Shown: in pieces, positions 8,586 through 19,356 of the stretch
Layout of the letters: each line of letters starts with the position of its first letter
Position numbering within the stretch: position 1 is the stretch's first letter
Assembly: GCA_016868305.1 (NCBI GenBank)
Contig: VGHK01000016.1
Location: forward strand, 1-47,524
Reading direction: 5' to 3'
DNA length: 47,524 nucleotides
Source: Betaproteobacteria bacterium
GTDB lineage: Bacteria > Pseudomonadota > Gammaproteobacteria > Burkholderiales > Burkholderiaceae_A
Notes under the pieces: model-generated
The model's database searches: none
Told to the model about the DNA's origin: nothing
What the model saw: only the letters and a program-made list of their open reading frames with translations
Position numbers and translations under genes: made by a program

Positions 8586-9365
8586 CTATAAATCTTTTCG
8601 CTCGTCATCGGCAAATAGAGAAACGCTGCGGCCGTGGGATTTTTGCCACAGATACATGGCATAGCCAGAGACGGAGTACAGGGCCACCAGCGCGAAAAGC
8701 ATGCTCGGCGGGTCTTGCGAGATCAGCACCAGAAAGACGGCACCGAGGCCGATAAAGATAAAAGGCACGCTTCGGCGCAGATTGGCATCTTTAAAACTAT
8801 AAAAAGGCACATTGCTCACCATCGTGACACCGGCATACACCATCAAGCCCCAGACTACCCAGGCCAGTTCCGAGACGCCCAGATCGATAATCTTGGTCTC
8901 TCGCAGATCGGTAATCAGCCATACAAACCCCGCCACCAGGGCTGCGGCCGCTGGGCTTGGTAGCCCCTGAAAGAACCTCTTGTCGACCACTTCGATGTTG
9001 GTATTAAACCGTGCCAGCCGCAAGGCCGCTCCGGCTACATAGATAAAGGCTGCGAACCAGCCAAGCTTGCCCATGTCCTTGAGCACCCAGACGTAGACGA
9101 TGAGCGCCGGGGCAACGCCGAACGAAACCATGTCCGAGAGGCTGTCATAGTTGGCCCCGAAGTCAGAGGCGGTATTGGTGAGCCGGGCAACCCGACCGTC
9201 GAGACTGTCGAGCACCATGGCCACAAAAATGGCCACGGCCGCCTCGGTAAACTGGCTGCTCATAGCCATTACCATGGCGTAAAAGCCGCTAAAAAGACAG
9301 GCGGTGGTCAAAAGATTAGGCAGCAGGTAGATCGTCTGCCGGCGCCTTTGAGATCGGTCACGCAT
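8586..9365 (-). CDS. pssA: CDP-diacylglycerol-serine O-phosphatidyltransferase
   Basis: A 259-residue integral membrane enzyme making phosphatidylserine from CDP-diacylglycerol and serine. The CDP-alcohol phosphatidyltransferase signature is complete: DGRVARL, then G, D and D spaced as D-G-x2-A-R-x8-G-x3-D-x3-D (in DSLDGRVAR and DFGANYDSLSD). Several hydrophobic helices follow. It lies 25 bp downstream of psd, so the two enzymes that convert CDP-diacylglycerol to phosphatidylethanolamine are made together. The pair sits between ilvC and leuA, a linkage seen in other betaproteobacteria. Confidence 0.96.
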   Translation of the reverse strand: MRDRSQRRRQTIYLLPNLLTTACLFSGFYAMVMAMSSQFTEAAVAIFVAMVLDSLDGRVARLTNTASDFGANYDSLSDMVSFGVAPALIVYVWVLKDMGKLGWFAAFIYVAGAALRLARFNTNIEVVDKRFFQGLPSPAAAALVAGFVWLITDLRETKIIDLGVSELAWVVWGLMVYAGVTMVSNVPFYSFKDANLRRSVPFIFIGLGAVFLVLISQDPPSMLFALVALYSVSGYAMYLWQKSHGRSVSLFADDERKDL

Positions 9366-9390
9366 GGCCGACAGGATACCCTTTTACCCC

Positions 9391-10170
9391 TTAACTTGCC
9401 GCGCCTTCTGTCGGCCCTCTTACCCCTACTGCGGCGGGTTCGCTATTATCGCTATTGTCATCGGAGACAAATGAATCGATCTGCACCGGGGGCTGGGGCC
9501 AGTGCGCCAGTGCCGAGCTGTGGGCAAGCACCATGTCGCCCACCGAGACCAAGGCCTGGCTACCCATCGGAAGGTAGACATCGACCCGCGACCCAAACCG
9601 AATAAAGCCATAGCGGGCACCGCGTTGTACCCGGTCTCCCTCTTCGACGTAGCAGAGAATACGCCGGGCGATCAGCCCGGCAATCTGCACGCAGGTAAGG
9701 CTTCGGCCCTCATCATCCACGATGACCAGGGCATTACGCTCGTTATCGATCGAAGCTTTATCGAGCGCGGCATTGAAAAACTTGCCCGGCGAATAGACCA
9801 CATTAAAGATACGCCCCGCAATCGGCGCCCGATTCGAGTGCACGTTGAAGACGTTCATGAAGACACTGATCTTGAGCGACCTGACCTGGCTGATGGGGTC
9901 TTCAGCAGGCCCCAAATAAACGACACGCCCGTCGGCGGGGCTTGCAATGGCATCAAGGTCGGGGGGCGGCACCCGGGAGGGGTCGCGGAAGAACTGGATG
10001 ATCAAGGCCGAGACAAGCCAGAGTGGAATGGCCCAACTACCAGCACCCAGACCCGTGGCCACGACCGACACGCTCACCGCCAGAGCAATAAAAAACCATC
10101 CCTCCCGTGCGATCACGGGATGGGGGTAGCGGCTGATATCGGGGGAGGCCGCAATGCCTAAGGGCGCCAT
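9391..10170 (-). CDS. psd: Phosphatidylserine decarboxylase (short, proenzyme type)
   Basis: A 259-residue proenzyme that decarboxylates phosphatidylserine to phosphatidylethanolamine. The short form is recognised by the N-terminal YPHPVIAREGW segment, two adjacent membrane helices (about 24-55), FMNVFNVHSNRAP, and RFGSRVDVYLPMGS near the C-terminus. Self-cleavage in this family occurs at the Gly-Ser pair of that last motif, leaving a pyruvoyl group on the small alpha chain. Here the pair reads GSQ rather than the more common GST. It starts 14 bp after the ilvC stop and precedes pssA. Confidence 0.95.
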   Translation of the reverse strand: MAPLGIAASPDISRYPHPVIAREGWFFIALAVSVSVVATGLGAGSWAIPLWLVSALIIQFFRDPSRVPPPDLDAIASPADGRVVYLGPAEDPISQVRSLKISVFMNVFNVHSNRAPIAGRIFNVVYSPGKFFNAALDKASIDNERNALVIVDDEGRSLTCVQIAGLIARRILCYVEEGDRVQRGARYGFIRFGSRVDVYLPMGSQALVSVGDMVLAHSSALAHWPQPPVQIDSFVSDDNSDNSEPAAVGVRGPTEGAAS

Positions 10171-10184
10171 AGTGTTTACAAAGA

Positions 10185-11249
<1,065 letters not shown>

Positions 11250-11741
11250 CTAAACGCGCAAGACACGCTCGCCGCGGGCAATGCCTGAGGAGCCTGTGCG
11301 CACGGTTTCAAGAATCATCTCAGGCTCAAGCGCCTCGATAAAGCCATCGAGCTTGCCGCCGTCGCCGGTGAGTTCAATGGTGTAGGTCTTGTCCGTAACA
11401 TCGATAATGCGACCGCGAAAGATGTCTGCCATGCGCTTCATCTCTTCGCGTTCTTTACCGATCGCCCGCACCTTAATGAGCATAAGCTCGCGTTCGATAT
11501 GGGGCTGCTCAGACAGGTCGATGAGCTTAACCACCTCTACCAGCCTATTAAGGTGCTTGGTAATCTGCTCGATAATCTCCTCTGACCCTCGGGTGACGAT
11601 GGTCATGCGCGACAGCGACGGGTCTTCGGTAGGGGCTACGGTGAGCGTTTCGATGTTATAGCCACGGGCCGAGAAAAGACCCACCACACGCGATAGGGCC
11701 CCCGGTTCGTTCTCCAGCAGGACAGAAATAATGTGCTTCAT
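11250..11741 (-). CDS. ilvH: Acetolactate synthase small (regulatory) subunit
   Basis: A 163-residue regulatory partner of IlvI. The N-terminal ACT domain (residues about 3-77) begins MKHIISVLLENEPGALSRVVGLF and contains RGYNIETLTVAPTED, the region that binds valine for feedback inhibition in characterised homologues. The second domain runs from about residue 80 and includes TGDGGKLDGFIEAL. It follows ilvI by 12 bp. Valine sensitivity was not tested here and cannot be read from sequence alone. Confidence 0.97.
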   Translation of the reverse strand: MKHIISVLLENEPGALSRVVGLFSARGYNIETLTVAPTEDPSLSRMTIVTRGSEEIIEQITKHLNRLVEVVKLIDLSEQPHIERELMLIKVRAIGKEREEMKRMADIFRGRIIDVTDKTYTIELTGDGGKLDGFIEALEPEMILETVRTGSSGIARGERVLRV

Positions 11742-11753
11742 GGTGTCTGTCTC

Positions 11754-13472
11754 CTAGAGGTCTTCTGCACCGAGCAGCATGTCGGTGAGCCCCTTGCCCG
11801 CCTGCACCATCGGCCAGACGTTTTCGCTCTGGTCGGTAATGAAGTCCATGAACACCAGACGGTCCTTCATGGCCAGAGCCTCTTTGAGCGCCGGTTCGAC
11901 ATCGGCGGGTTTTTCAATCTTCATGCCCACATGGCCATACGACTCGGCAAGCTTTACAAAGTCAGGCAGAGACTCCATGTAGCTCTCAGAGTAGCGGCTG
12001 CCGTACTCAATTTCCTGCCACTGACGGACCATGCCCAGATACCGGTTATTGAGGTTAACGATCTTAATGGGCAGACGATACTGCTGGCAGGTGGACAGTT
12101 CCTGGATACACATTTGAATCGAGGCCTCACCGGTAATACAGACGGCATCGGCCTCGGGGTGGACAAACTTCACCCCCATGGCATAGGGAAGGCCCACTCC
12201 CATGGTGCCTAGTCCGCCCGAATTGATCCAGCGCCGGGGCTTGTCAAACTTGTAGTACTGCGCGGCCCACATCTGGTGCTGGCCCACATCGGAGGTGACA
12301 AAGGCCTCCCCCTTGGTGATACGCCAGACGGCCTCGACCACTGCCTGGGGCTTGATGAATTCAGTACTGGTCTTATAGGCAAGGCAGTTCAGGCTGCGCC
12401 AGTCTTCGATCTGCTTCCACCAGGTGGCCAGCGGCTTTTCGGCGGGCTTCTGGCCGGCCGACATAGCCTCTTTGAGCTGCGCAAGCAGGTCGATCAGAAC
12501 CTCTTTAACGTCGCCCACGATAGGCACGTCTACCTTCACCCGCTTGGAAATCGACGACGGGTCAATATCGACATGGATAATTTTGCGTGGGTTCTGGGCA
12601 AAGTGCTTAGGGTTGCCGATCACCCGATCATCAAACCGGGCGCCTATGGCAATAAGTACATCGCAGTGCTGCATGGCCATGTTGCATTCGTAGGTGCCAT
12701 GCATGCCGGGCATGCCCAGAAACTTTTTGTCGGTGGCCTTGTAGGCGCCAAGCCCCATGAGCGTATTGGTGCAGGGATAGCCCAAGAGGTCTACCAATTC
12801 GTTGAGCTGGTCTGACGCGTTGGCAAGGATCACGCCGCCCCCGGTGTAGACCATGGGCCGCTCGGCCGTCAGGATCATCTGCACCGCCTTGCGGATCTGG
12901 CCACTATGACCCTTCACAATGGGGTTGTATGACCGCATGGTGACCTGCTCAGGGTAGTCAAACTTACACCGCGCGACCGTAATGTCCTTGGGCACATCAA
13001 CCAGCACTGGGCCAGGACGGCCCGACTTTGCCAGGTGGAATGCCTTTTTAATCGTCACAGCCAGGTCTTTCACGTCCTTTACCAGGAAGTTGTGCTTGAC
13101 ACAGGGACGGGTAATGCCCACGGTGTCGCATTCCTGGAAGGCATCAAGACCAATCGCATGGGTGGGCACCTGGCCACTGAGAATAACCATGGGAATGGAG
13201 TCCATGTAGGCCGTGGCGATACCAGTAACCGCATTGGTGACACCCGGGCCGCTGGTCACTAGGCAGACCCCCACTTTTTCACTGCAGCGGGCATAGGCGT
13301 CTGCCGCATGCACGGCGGCCTGCTCGTGCCGCACAAGAATGTGCTTTACCTGCTTTTGCTTGAAGATTTCATCGTAGATGTAGAGAACAGCCCCGCCGGG
13401 ATAGCCAAACAGGTGTTCCACCTTCTCTTCCTGGAGGCATCGCACCAGGATTTCTGCGCCAGTCATTTCCAT
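11754..13472 (-). CDS. ilvI: Acetolactate synthase large (catalytic) subunit
   Basis: A 572-residue ThDP-dependent enzyme joining two pyruvates, or pyruvate and 2-oxobutyrate, in valine, leucine and isoleucine synthesis. The activating glutamate is Glu50 (RHEQAAVHAADAYAR). The FAD region LIAIGARFDDRV is at about 273-284. The ThDP/Mg motif is at about 448-472, where the usual GDGS or GEGS reads GEAS (Ala450), followed by LNNRYLGMVRQWQE. It heads the ilvIHC-psd-pssA block behind a consensus-like promoter at 13674-13702. The start shown has only a weak AGGA upstream; an ATG two codons later is also possible. Confidence 0.96.
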   Translation of the reverse strand: MEMTGAEILVRCLQEEKVEHLFGYPGGAVLYIYDEIFKQKQVKHILVRHEQAAVHAADAYARCSEKVGVCLVTSGPGVTNAVTGIATAYMDSIPMVILSGQVPTHAIGLDAFQECDTVGITRPCVKHNFLVKDVKDLAVTIKKAFHLAKSGRPGPVLVDVPKDITVARCKFDYPEQVTMRSYNPIVKGHSGQIRKAVQMILTAERPMVYTGGGVILANASDQLNELVDLLGYPCTNTLMGLGAYKATDKKFLGMPGMHGTYECNMAMQHCDVLIAIGARFDDRVIGNPKHFAQNPRKIIHVDIDPSSISKRVKVDVPIVGDVKEVLIDLLAQLKEAMSAGQKPAEKPLATWWKQIEDWRSLNCLAYKTSTEFIKPQAVVEAVWRITKGEAFVTSDVGQHQMWAAQYYKFDKPRRWINSGGLGTMGVGLPYAMGVKFVHPEADAVCITGEASIQMCIQELSTCQQYRLPIKIVNLNNRYLGMVRQWQEIEYGSRYSESYMESLPDFVKLAESYGHVGMKIEKPADVEPALKEALAMKDRLVFMDFITDQSENVWPMVQAGKGLTDMLLGAEDL

Positions 13473-13667
13473 GTTGTTCGGTCCTAAACAGTTCTAGAGA
13501 TCCCTGCCCGCCGGCACCACCCGCTCTCGCTGTTTGCGAGGCCGGCGACACAGACATTGGAACGGGGCCTTTGAGCTGATGGATCGGCGGCACCAAAAGC
13601 CCTTGTGGGGCCGGTACCGTCGGTTCAATCGCAATCACTCAGTTGGTTTGCCTATTGTTTTGGCAAG
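13473..13667 (-). promoter_or_regulatory. Untranslated leader of the ilvI operon
   Basis: About 195 nt separate the predicted transcription start from ilvI. The stretch contains no gene I can support. It does contain hairpin-forming sequence: GCCGGC arms at 13511-13516 and 13542-13547 flanking CTCGC and GCGAG (13526-13540), and GCCC/GGGC followed by TTTT. An open GTG-initiated frame with several Ile, Val and Leu codons (from 13638) runs on into ilvI out of frame and is not a convincing leader peptide. Attenuation is possible but not shown. Confidence 0.4.
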
Positions 13668-13671
13668 CCAA
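13643..13671 (-). promoter_or_regulatory. Inverted repeat at the ilv transcription start
   Basis: TTGGTTTGCC (13643-13652) and GGCAAGCCAA (13662-13671) form ten-base arms with one G-T wobble around a 9-bp centre. The repeat covers the predicted start site of the ilv transcript, so it could be a protein-binding operator or a 5'-end RNA hairpin. No regulator is identified. Confidence 0.4.
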
Positions 13672-13673
13672 AG

Positions 13674-13702
13674 ATGATAGGGCTTGGCCTAGAACAGGTC
13701 AA
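13674..13702 (-). promoter_or_regulatory. sigma70-type promoter of the ilvIHC operon
   Basis: On the minus strand TTGACC (13702-13697) and TATCAT (13679-13674) are separated by exactly 17 bp. Expected start near 13667. It lies back to back with the clpB heat-shock promoter, with 17 bp between the two -35 elements. Confidence 0.7.
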
Positions 13703-13719
13703 ATGAGGGCAGGTAGTGA

Positions 13720-13747
13720 CTTGAATTAACAAAGATCGGCCTCATCT
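13720..13747 (+). promoter_or_regulatory. sigma32 (heat-shock) type promoter of clpB
   Basis: CTTGAA (13720-13725), a 14-bp spacer and CCTCATCT (13740-13747) fit the RpoH consensus (CTTGAAA, 11-15 bp, CCCCATNT). Expected start near 13753, giving a clpB leader of about 90 nt. A sigma32 promoter agrees with the role of ClpB in heat shock. Confidence 0.7.
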
Positions 13748-13842
13748 AAAAAGTCATCCGGAGCCATGGCACGGGGCCGGTTTTCGGCCTGCGTGGCGCG
13801 TAGAAAGCGCTCCCAGTCATTCTGCAAGGAAATAAGGACATC

Positions 13843-16464
13843 ATGCGACTCGATAAGCTCACGACGGCCTTTCAGCAGGCCTTCTCAGATGCCCAAAGCC
13901 TGGCCATTGGCCAGGACAATTCCGCCATTGAGCCGCAGCATCTGGTGCTGGGCCTGCTCGACCAGGCCGAGGGCTCCACCCGGTCGCTGCTGGCACGGGC
14001 AGGCGCCAACACCAATAAGCTTGCCCAGGATGTCCGCCAGAGCCTAGACCGTCTGCCCAAGGTAAGCCAGGCCACGGGCGAGATCCACGTGGGATCGGAG
14101 CTCGGCCGACTGCTTAACCTTACCGATCGCGAGGCCCAGAAACGCGGCGATCAGTTCATTGCCGGAGAGCTCTTTCTGCTGGTGCTGGCAGACGACAAGT
14201 GCGAAGCGGGCAAGCTGCTGCGCGAAAGCGGCGTCTCCCGACAGAACCTGGAACTCGCGATTCAGGCGGTGCGGGGGGGCGCAAAGGTGGATTCCGCCGA
14301 CTCCGAAGACCAGCGAGAGGCCTTAAAGAAATACACGGTAGACCTCACCGAAAGGGCCATGGCCGGAAAGCTCGACCCAGTCATCGGCCGGGACGATGAG
14401 ATACGCCGTTGCATCCAGATTCTGCAGCGGCGTACCAAGAACAACCCCGTGCTCATAGGCGAGCCGGGCGTGGGCAAGACCGCGATTGCCGAGGGCCTGG
14501 CCCAGCGCATTGTGAATGGCGAAGTGCCTGAGGGCCTGAAGGGCAAAAAGGTACTCACGCTTGATATGGCGGCTCTGCTGGCAGGGGCCAAGTTTCGCGG
14601 CGAGTTTGAGGAGCGCCTGAAGGCCGTGCTCAAAGATGTGGCCGCGATGGCCGAACAGGCCCCCAATGGCCACCCGATTGTCTTTATCGACGAGATTCAC
14701 ACCATGGTGGGCGCCGGAAAGGCCGAGGGCGCCATGGATGCGGGCAATATGCTAAAGCCCGCCCTGTCTCGGGGTGAGCTGCACTGCATCGGGGCCACGA
14801 CGCTTGACGAATACCGCAAGTACATCGAAAAGGATGCGGCGCTGGAGCGCCGGTTTCAGAAGGTGCTCGTGGGTGAGCCGAGCGTGGAGGCCACGATTGC
14901 CATTCTGCGGGGACTGCAGGAACGCTACGAACTGCACCACGGCGTGGAAATCACCGACCCTGCGATTGTGGCGGCGGCCGAATTATCGAACCGCTACATT
15001 ACCGACCGGTTTTTGCCGGACAAGGCCATCGACCTCATCGACGAGGCCGCAAGCCGCATCAAGATGGAGATCGACTCCAAGCCCGAGTCGATGGATAAGC
15101 TCGACCGGCGGCTGATTCAGCTCAAGATCGAGCGCGAGGCGGTTCGCAAAGAAAAAGACGAGGCCTCAAAAAAGCGTTTTGACCTGATTGAAGAGGAGAT
15201 CAAGCGGCTCGAGCGCGAGGCCTCCGACCTCGAGGAGATCTGGCGCGCCGAGAAAATGGCCGTGCAGGGCACCCAGCATATTAAGGAGGAAATCGAACGT
15301 CTCCGACTTGAGATCGAGCAGCACACCCGCAAGGGCGACTGGCAGAAGGTCTCCGAACTCCAGTACGGGCGACTGCCCGAGCTTGAGGCCAAGCTCAAGA
15401 CCGCAGATGACATTGCGGCCAAAGGCGGGGTTGCCTCGCCCGAAGGCGGCCGCCCTAAGCTCTTGCGTACCCAGGTGGGTGCCGAAGAAATCGCAGAGGT
15501 GGTCTCACGCGCCACCGGCATTCCGGTAAGCAAAATGATGCAGGGCGAACGTGAGAAGCTGCTCGAAATGGAGCGGTTCCTGCACCAGCGGCTGGTGGGC
15601 CAAGACGAGGCCGTCACGCTCGTCTCTGACGCCATTCGCCGCTCACGGGCTGGGCTCTCCGACCCCAACCGGCCCTATGGATCGTTTCTGTTTCTGGGGC
15701 CCACCGGTGTAGGTAAGACTGAGCTCTGCAAGGCGCTTGCCCAGTTCTTGTTTGATGCCGAAGACCATCTGGTTCGCATCGACATGAGCGAGTTCATGGA
15801 GAAGCATTCGGTCTCACGCCTCATTGGCGCGCCCCCGGGATATGTGGGCTACGACCAGGGCGGCACCCTTACCGAGGCCGTGCGGCGTAAGCCCTACAGC
15901 GTGATTCTGCTCGACGAGGTGGAGAAGGCCCACCCCGATGTCTTTAATGTGCTTCTGCAGGTACTCGATGATGGCCGGCTTACCGATGGCCAGGGCCGCA
16001 CGGTGGACTTTCGTAACACCGTGGTGGTCATGACCTCCAACCTGGGGTCGCACGAGATACAGCGCCTCTCGGGGCAGCCCGCTGCTGACATTAAGTCGGC
16101 GGTGATGGGCGAGGTGAAGAACCACTTCCGGCCGGAGTTCATTAACCGTATCGACGAGATCGTGATCTTCCATGCCTTAGGCAGAGACCATGTCCGCAGC
16201 ATTGCCCGGATTCAGCTCGAGAGGCTCGCCCAGCGGCTTACCGAGCGCGACCTGCGGCTTGTGGTCTCAGACGAAGCCTTAGACGAGATTGCCAAGGTGG
16301 GCTTTGATCCGCTCTATGGGGCGAGGCCGTTGAAGCGGGCCATTCAGTCGCAGATTGAGAACCCGGTAGCCAGGCTTATTTTGGAAGGGCGGTTTGGGCC
16401 GAATGACGTGGTGCCGGTCGACCTGCAGAACGGGGAGTTCTCGTTTTCCCGCGTGGTGCATTAG
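13843..16464 (+). CDS. clpB: ATP-dependent disaggregase ClpB
   Basis: An 873-residue Hsp100 chaperone that, with DnaK, threads proteins out of aggregates. The order is an N-terminal repeat domain (1-145), the first AAA+ domain with Walker A GEPGVGKT at 206-213, a long charged coiled-coil M domain (about 410-530; characteristic of ClpB as opposed to ClpA), and the second AAA+ domain with Walker A GPTGVGKT at 619-626 and [14 protein letters not shown]. Full length. A sigma32-like promoter lies upstream at 13720-13747. The stop codon overlaps the GTG start of the next gene. Confidence 0.98.
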   Translation: MRLDKLTTAFQQAFSDAQSLAIGQDNSAIEPQHLVLGLLDQAEGSTRSLLARAGANTNKLAQDVRQSLDRLPKVSQATGEIHVGSELGRLLNLTDREAQKRGDQFIAGELFLLVLADDKCEAGKLLRESGVSRQNLELAIQAVRGGAKVDSADSEDQREALKKYTVDLTERAMAGKLDPVIGRDDEIRRCIQILQRRTKNNPVLIGEPGVGKTAIAEGLAQRIVNGEVPEGLKGKKVLTLDMAALLAGAKFRGEFEERLKAVLKDVAAMAEQAPNGHPIVFIDEIHTMVGAGKAEGAMDAGNMLKPALSRGELHCIGATTLDEYRKYIEKDAALERRFQKVLVGEPSVEATIAILRGLQERYELHHGVEITDPAIVAAAELSNRYITDRFLPDKAIDLIDEAASRIKMEIDSKPESMDKLDRRLIQLKIEREAVRKEKDEASKKRFDLIEEEIKRLEREASDLEEIWRAEKMAVQGTQHIKEEIERLRLEIEQHTRKGDWQKVSELQYGRLPELEAKLKTADDIAAKGGVASPEGGRPKLLRTQVGAEEIAEVVSRATGIPVSKMMQGEREKLLEMERFLHQRLVGQDEAVTLVSDAIRRSRAGLSDPNRPYGSFLFLGPTGVGKTELCKALAQFLFDAEDHLVRIDMSEFMEKHSVSRLIGAPPGYVGYDQGGTLTEAVRRKPYSVILLDEVEKAHPDVFNVLLQVLDDGRLTDGQGRTVDFRNTVVVMTSNLGSHEIQRLSGQPAADIKSAVMGEVKNHFRPEFINRIDEIVIFHALGRDHVRSIARIQLERLAQRLTERDLRLVVSDEALDEIAKVGFDPLYGARPLKRAIQSQIENPVARLILEGRFGPNDVVPVDLQNGEFSFSRVVH

Positions 16465-16934
16465 TGCAGGTCACCAATGCATCGGTCTGGCGGCGGTTTG
16501 TCGCCATGGGCTACGAGGCCTTTCTCTTGGTGGGGCCAGTGTTGCTCTTCTCTTTTGTATACACGATGGTAACCGGCCAGACCGATCAAGACGCGCCCGA
16601 CTCCACCGCAGCGATAGCCAAGCGCATGGGGCTGCAGCTGCTGGTGCTGGGAATTCTGATTGGCTACTTTGTCTGGGGCTGGAGCCGCGGCAAGGTAACG
16701 CTGCCCATGCAGACCTTGCAACTGCGCGTGGTGGATGCCACCACGGGTGCTGCCGCCACACCAAGCCAGGCCCTGGTGCGCGCAGTGGTCGGTACTGCCA
16801 GCGTGATCACCGGGCTTTGGCTTGTGGTGGCGATGCTGCGCAAGGACAGGCAGACCCTGCACGACCTGGCCAGTGGCACGCGTCTGGTCTACGCCCGGCC
16901 CGGCCCCAAGCCCACAGCGCCCGAGGCGGCTTAA
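16464..16934 (+). CDS. RDD family membrane protein
   Basis: A 156-residue membrane protein of the RDD family (named for conserved Arg and Asp residues). The GTG start overlaps the clpB TAG by one base. Visible are the N-terminal [15 protein letters not shown], three hydrophobic segments (about 15-38, 55-72 and 105-120), and the C-terminal [13 protein letters not shown] motif typical of the family. The function of small RDD proteins is largely unknown; some have been linked to ion transport or osmotic stress. Co-transcription with clpB suggests it is heat-induced by read-through. Its stop overlaps the dcd stop on the other strand. Confidence 0.85.
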   Translation: MQVTNASVWRRFVAMGYEAFLLVGPVLLFSFVYTMVTGQTDQDAPDSTAAIAKRMGLQLLVLGILIGYFVWGWSRGKVTLPMQTLQLRVVDATTGAAATPSQALVRAVVGTASVITGLWLVVAMLRKDRQTLHDLASGTRLVYARPGPKPTAPEAA

Positions 16935-17497
16935 GTCTTGGGCAGGGTTACGCCCGTCTGCCCCTGGTACTTGCCCCCGCGGTCTTTATAGGAGGTGGAG
17001 CAGACCTCGTCGCTCTCAAAGAACAACATCTGGGCGCAGCCCTCACCCGCGTAGATTTTTGCTGGCAGCGGCGTGGTGTTGGAAAACTCCAGAGTGACAT
17101 GCCCCTCCCATTCCGGCTCTAGCGGCGTGACATTCACAATAATGCCGGTTCGGGCATAGGTAGACTTGCCCAGGCAGACCACCAGGGTGCTGCGCGGAAT
17201 GCGAAAGTATTCAATAGTGCGGGCCAGGGCAAACGAATTGGGCGGAATGATGCAGACCGGCCCCTTAAAGTCTACGAACGACCCGGTGTCGAAGTTCTTG
17301 GGATCGACAATCGTGCTGTTGATATTGGTGAAGATCTTGAACTCATCGGCGCAGCGGACATCGTAGCCGTAGCTCGATGTGCCATACGAGACAATCTTTT
17401 GGCCGTTGGCGGTACGCACCTGCTCGGGCTCGAAGGGCGCGATCATGCCGTGTTGTGCCGCCATACGGCGAATCCAGTGGTCACTCTTAATGGTCAT
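16931..17497 (-). CDS. dcd: dCTP deaminase
   Basis: A 188-residue enzyme, the normal length, converting dCTP to dUTP for thymidylate synthesis. The start is the ATG at 17497 ([13 protein letters not shown]); an upstream in-frame ATG at 17596 would run through the metG start region and is rejected. Motifs: [30 protein letters not shown], which contains the catalytic Glu and the nucleotide-binding Arg/Ser, and [19 protein letters not shown] hexamer lies seven bases before the ATG with no Shine-Dalgarno sequence, suggesting a leaderless mRNA. It is divergent from metG across 49 bp. Confidence 0.96.
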   Translation of the reverse strand: MTIKSDHWIRRMAAQHGMIAPFEPEQVRTANGQKIVSYGTSSYGYDVRCADEFKIFTNINSTIVDPKNFDTGSFVDFKGPVCIIPPNSFALARTIEYFRIPRSTLVVCLGKSTYARTGIIVNVTPLEPEWEGHVTLEFSNTTPLPAKIYAGEGCAQMLFFESDEVCSTSYKDRGGKYQGQTGVTLPKT

Positions 17498-17504
17498 AGC
17501 GCGG

Positions 17505-17538
17505 ATTATCCACCGAATCAATGGTCTTGCCCTACACT
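17505..17538. promoter_or_regulatory. Divergent -10 elements between dcd and metG
   Basis: Minus strand: GATAAT (17510-17505), seven bases before the dcd ATG. Plus strand: TACACT (17533-17538), eight bases before the metG ATG. Neither has a good -35 box at 17 bp, and neither gene has a Shine-Dalgarno sequence. The spacing would make both transcripts start at or next to the initiation codon. Confidence 0.45.
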
Positions 17539-17546
17539 TACGGTCC

Positions 17547-19328
17547 ATGCCCAGCACCCTGCCTCCTAGCGCCTTGAACCCCGCCGCGCGCGTCATATTC
17601 CTTACCTCCGCCCTGCCCTATGCCAACGGGGCTATTCACCTGGGGCATCTGGTGGAGTACATCCAGACCGATATCTGGGCACGTTTTCAGCGGCTGCGCG
17701 GACATGAGGTGGTCTATATCTGTGCCGACGACACCCATGGCACGCCGATCATGCTGCGGGCCGAAAAAGAAGGCATCTCCCCCGAGGCGCTCATCGAACG
17801 GGTCTGGCAGGAACACACCCGAGACTTCGCCGCCTTTGGCATTCAATTCGACCGGTACTACTCAACCCATTCCGAAGAAAATCGGCAGCTCTCAGAGCAG
17901 ATCTATCAGGCCCTGAAGGACGAAGGCCTGATCGAGGTGCGCGAGATTGCCCAGATGTACGACCCGGTGCGCGAGATGTTTCTGCCTGACCGGTTTATCA
18001 AAGGGGACTGCCCAAAGTGCGGGGCCAAAGACCAGTACGGGGACTCCTGCGAGGCCTGTGGTGCCACCTATGCGCCCACCGACCTAAAAAACCCCGTATC
18101 CGCCGTCAGCGGGGCGCAGCCTGTTACGCGGCAGAGTGCCCACCACTTTTTTCGGCTCTCTGACCCGCGCTGTGTATCGTTTCTGCAGGACTGGGCCCTT
18201 GCGTCGGGGCGGCTACAGCCCGAGGCGGCCAATAAACTGAAGGAATGGCTGGGGGAGTCCAGCCCTAGGGCCACCCCTAACACAACAGCAATAAACCACA
18301 GTGCAGAGCCCGGGCAGGCCAGCCTTGGCGACTGGGATATCTCACGCGATGCACCCTATTTTGGCTTTGAGATTCCGGGCGCGCCCGGCAAGTATTTTTA
18401 TGTCTGGCTCGATGCCCCCATAGGCTATTACGCGGGCCTTAAAAAATGGTGCGCCGAAAACCACCGGGACTTCCTGGAATTCGTGAACCCAGAGTCTGAG
18501 GTCGAACAGGTGCACTTCATTGGTAAGGACATTCTCTACTTTCACACGCTGTTCTGGCCAGCAATGCTGCACTTCTCTGGCCACCGAACGCCCACCCGTG
18601 TCTTTGCCCATGGTTTCTTAACAGTCGATGGTGCCAAGATGAGCAAGTCGCGTGGCACCTTTATTACGGCCCAGAGCTATAGTGATCAAAAGCTCAACCC
18701 CGAATGGCTGCGGTATTACTTTGCCTCTAAGCTCAATGGCAGCCTCGAAGACCTCGACCTTAACTTCAACGACTTTATTGCCAAGGTCAATAGCGACCTG
18801 GTGGGAAAGTTTGCCAATATTGCAAGCCGTTCCTCTGGGTTTGTGGTCAAGCACTTTGGCGGCAGCCTGCTACAGGATGCCCGCCTGCTTGCGCCGGGCT
18901 CTAAGCATGCACAGCTAGAAGATCGGCTTGCAGGTTCTGCAGAGAGCCTTGCCCAGGCCTATGAAGACCGCGACACCGCCCGGCTGGTGCGCGAGCTTGC
19001 GGCCCTCATGGATGCTGTCAACGAATATGTGGATGCCTATAAGCCCTGGGAGCTTGCCAAAAAAATGTCCGATCCCGAGGCGGCCCAGACGCTGCATCGC
19101 GTCTGCTCGACAACACTGCGATGCTTTGCCCGACTCTGTGCGGCCGTGGCGCCGATTCTGCCGGCAACAACAGACCGGGCCTTGGCCGAAGTCTTTGGAC
19201 GCAGCAACGGCTGGCGCTGGAAAGAGATCGATATGCCCGAGGTCAGCCAGGTACAGGCGTTTTCGCACCTGATGGCCCGCGTCGACCGTGCCCAGATTGA
19301 CAGCCTCATCGCCGCCAACCGCAGCTAG
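17547..19328 (+). CDS. metG: Methionyl-tRNA synthetase
   Basis: A 593-residue class I synthetase charging tRNA-Met and tRNA-fMet. The start is at [20 protein letters not shown]; a longer frame from 17379 is antisense of dcd. Motifs: the HIGH-type AIHLGH, a zinc knuckle [17 protein letters not shown], and KMSKSRG. It lacks the C-terminal Trbp111-like dimerisation domain found in longer bacterial MetRS, ending after the anticodon-binding helices. A Ser/Pro/Thr/Ala-rich segment of about 25 residues (18251-18332) interrupts the usual join between the NKLKEWL helix and [13 protein letters not shown]. In frame, so probably tolerated. Confidence 0.97.
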   Translation: MPSTLPPSALNPAARVIFLTSALPYANGAIHLGHLVEYIQTDIWARFQRLRGHEVVYICADDTHGTPIMLRAEKEGISPEALIERVWQEHTRDFAAFGIQFDRYYSTHSEENRQLSEQIYQALKDEGLIEVREIAQMYDPVREMFLPDRFIKGDCPKCGAKDQYGDSCEACGATYAPTDLKNPVSAVSGAQPVTRQSAHHFFRLSDPRCVSFLQDWALASGRLQPEAANKLKEWLGESSPRATPNTTAINHSAEPGQASLGDWDISRDAPYFGFEIPGAPGKYFYVWLDAPIGYYAGLKKWCAENHRDFLEFVNPESEVEQVHFIGKDILYFHTLFWPAMLHFSGHRTPTRVFAHGFLTVDGAKMSKSRGTFITAQSYSDQKLNPEWLRYYFASKLNGSLEDLDLNFNDFIAKVNSDLVGKFANIASRSSGFVVKHFGGSLLQDARLLAPGSKHAQLEDRLAGSAESLAQAYEDRDTARLVRELAALMDAVNEYVDAYKPWELAKKMSDPEAAQTLHRVCSTTLRCFARLCAAVAPILPATTDRALAEVFGRSNGWRWKEIDMPEVSQVQAFSHLMARVDRAQIDSLIAANRS

Positions 19329-19356
19329 ACTTTTCGCACCTGCAAGGAGAACCTGT

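Noticed and set aside
13369-13638. 89-codon GTG-initiated frame upstream of and overlapping ilvI, with several Ile, Val and Leu codons, as a possible ilv leader peptide
   Set aside because: It has no run of regulatory codons, runs over 100 bp into ilvI out of frame, and no terminator follows it. It looks like chance open frame in GC-rich DNA.
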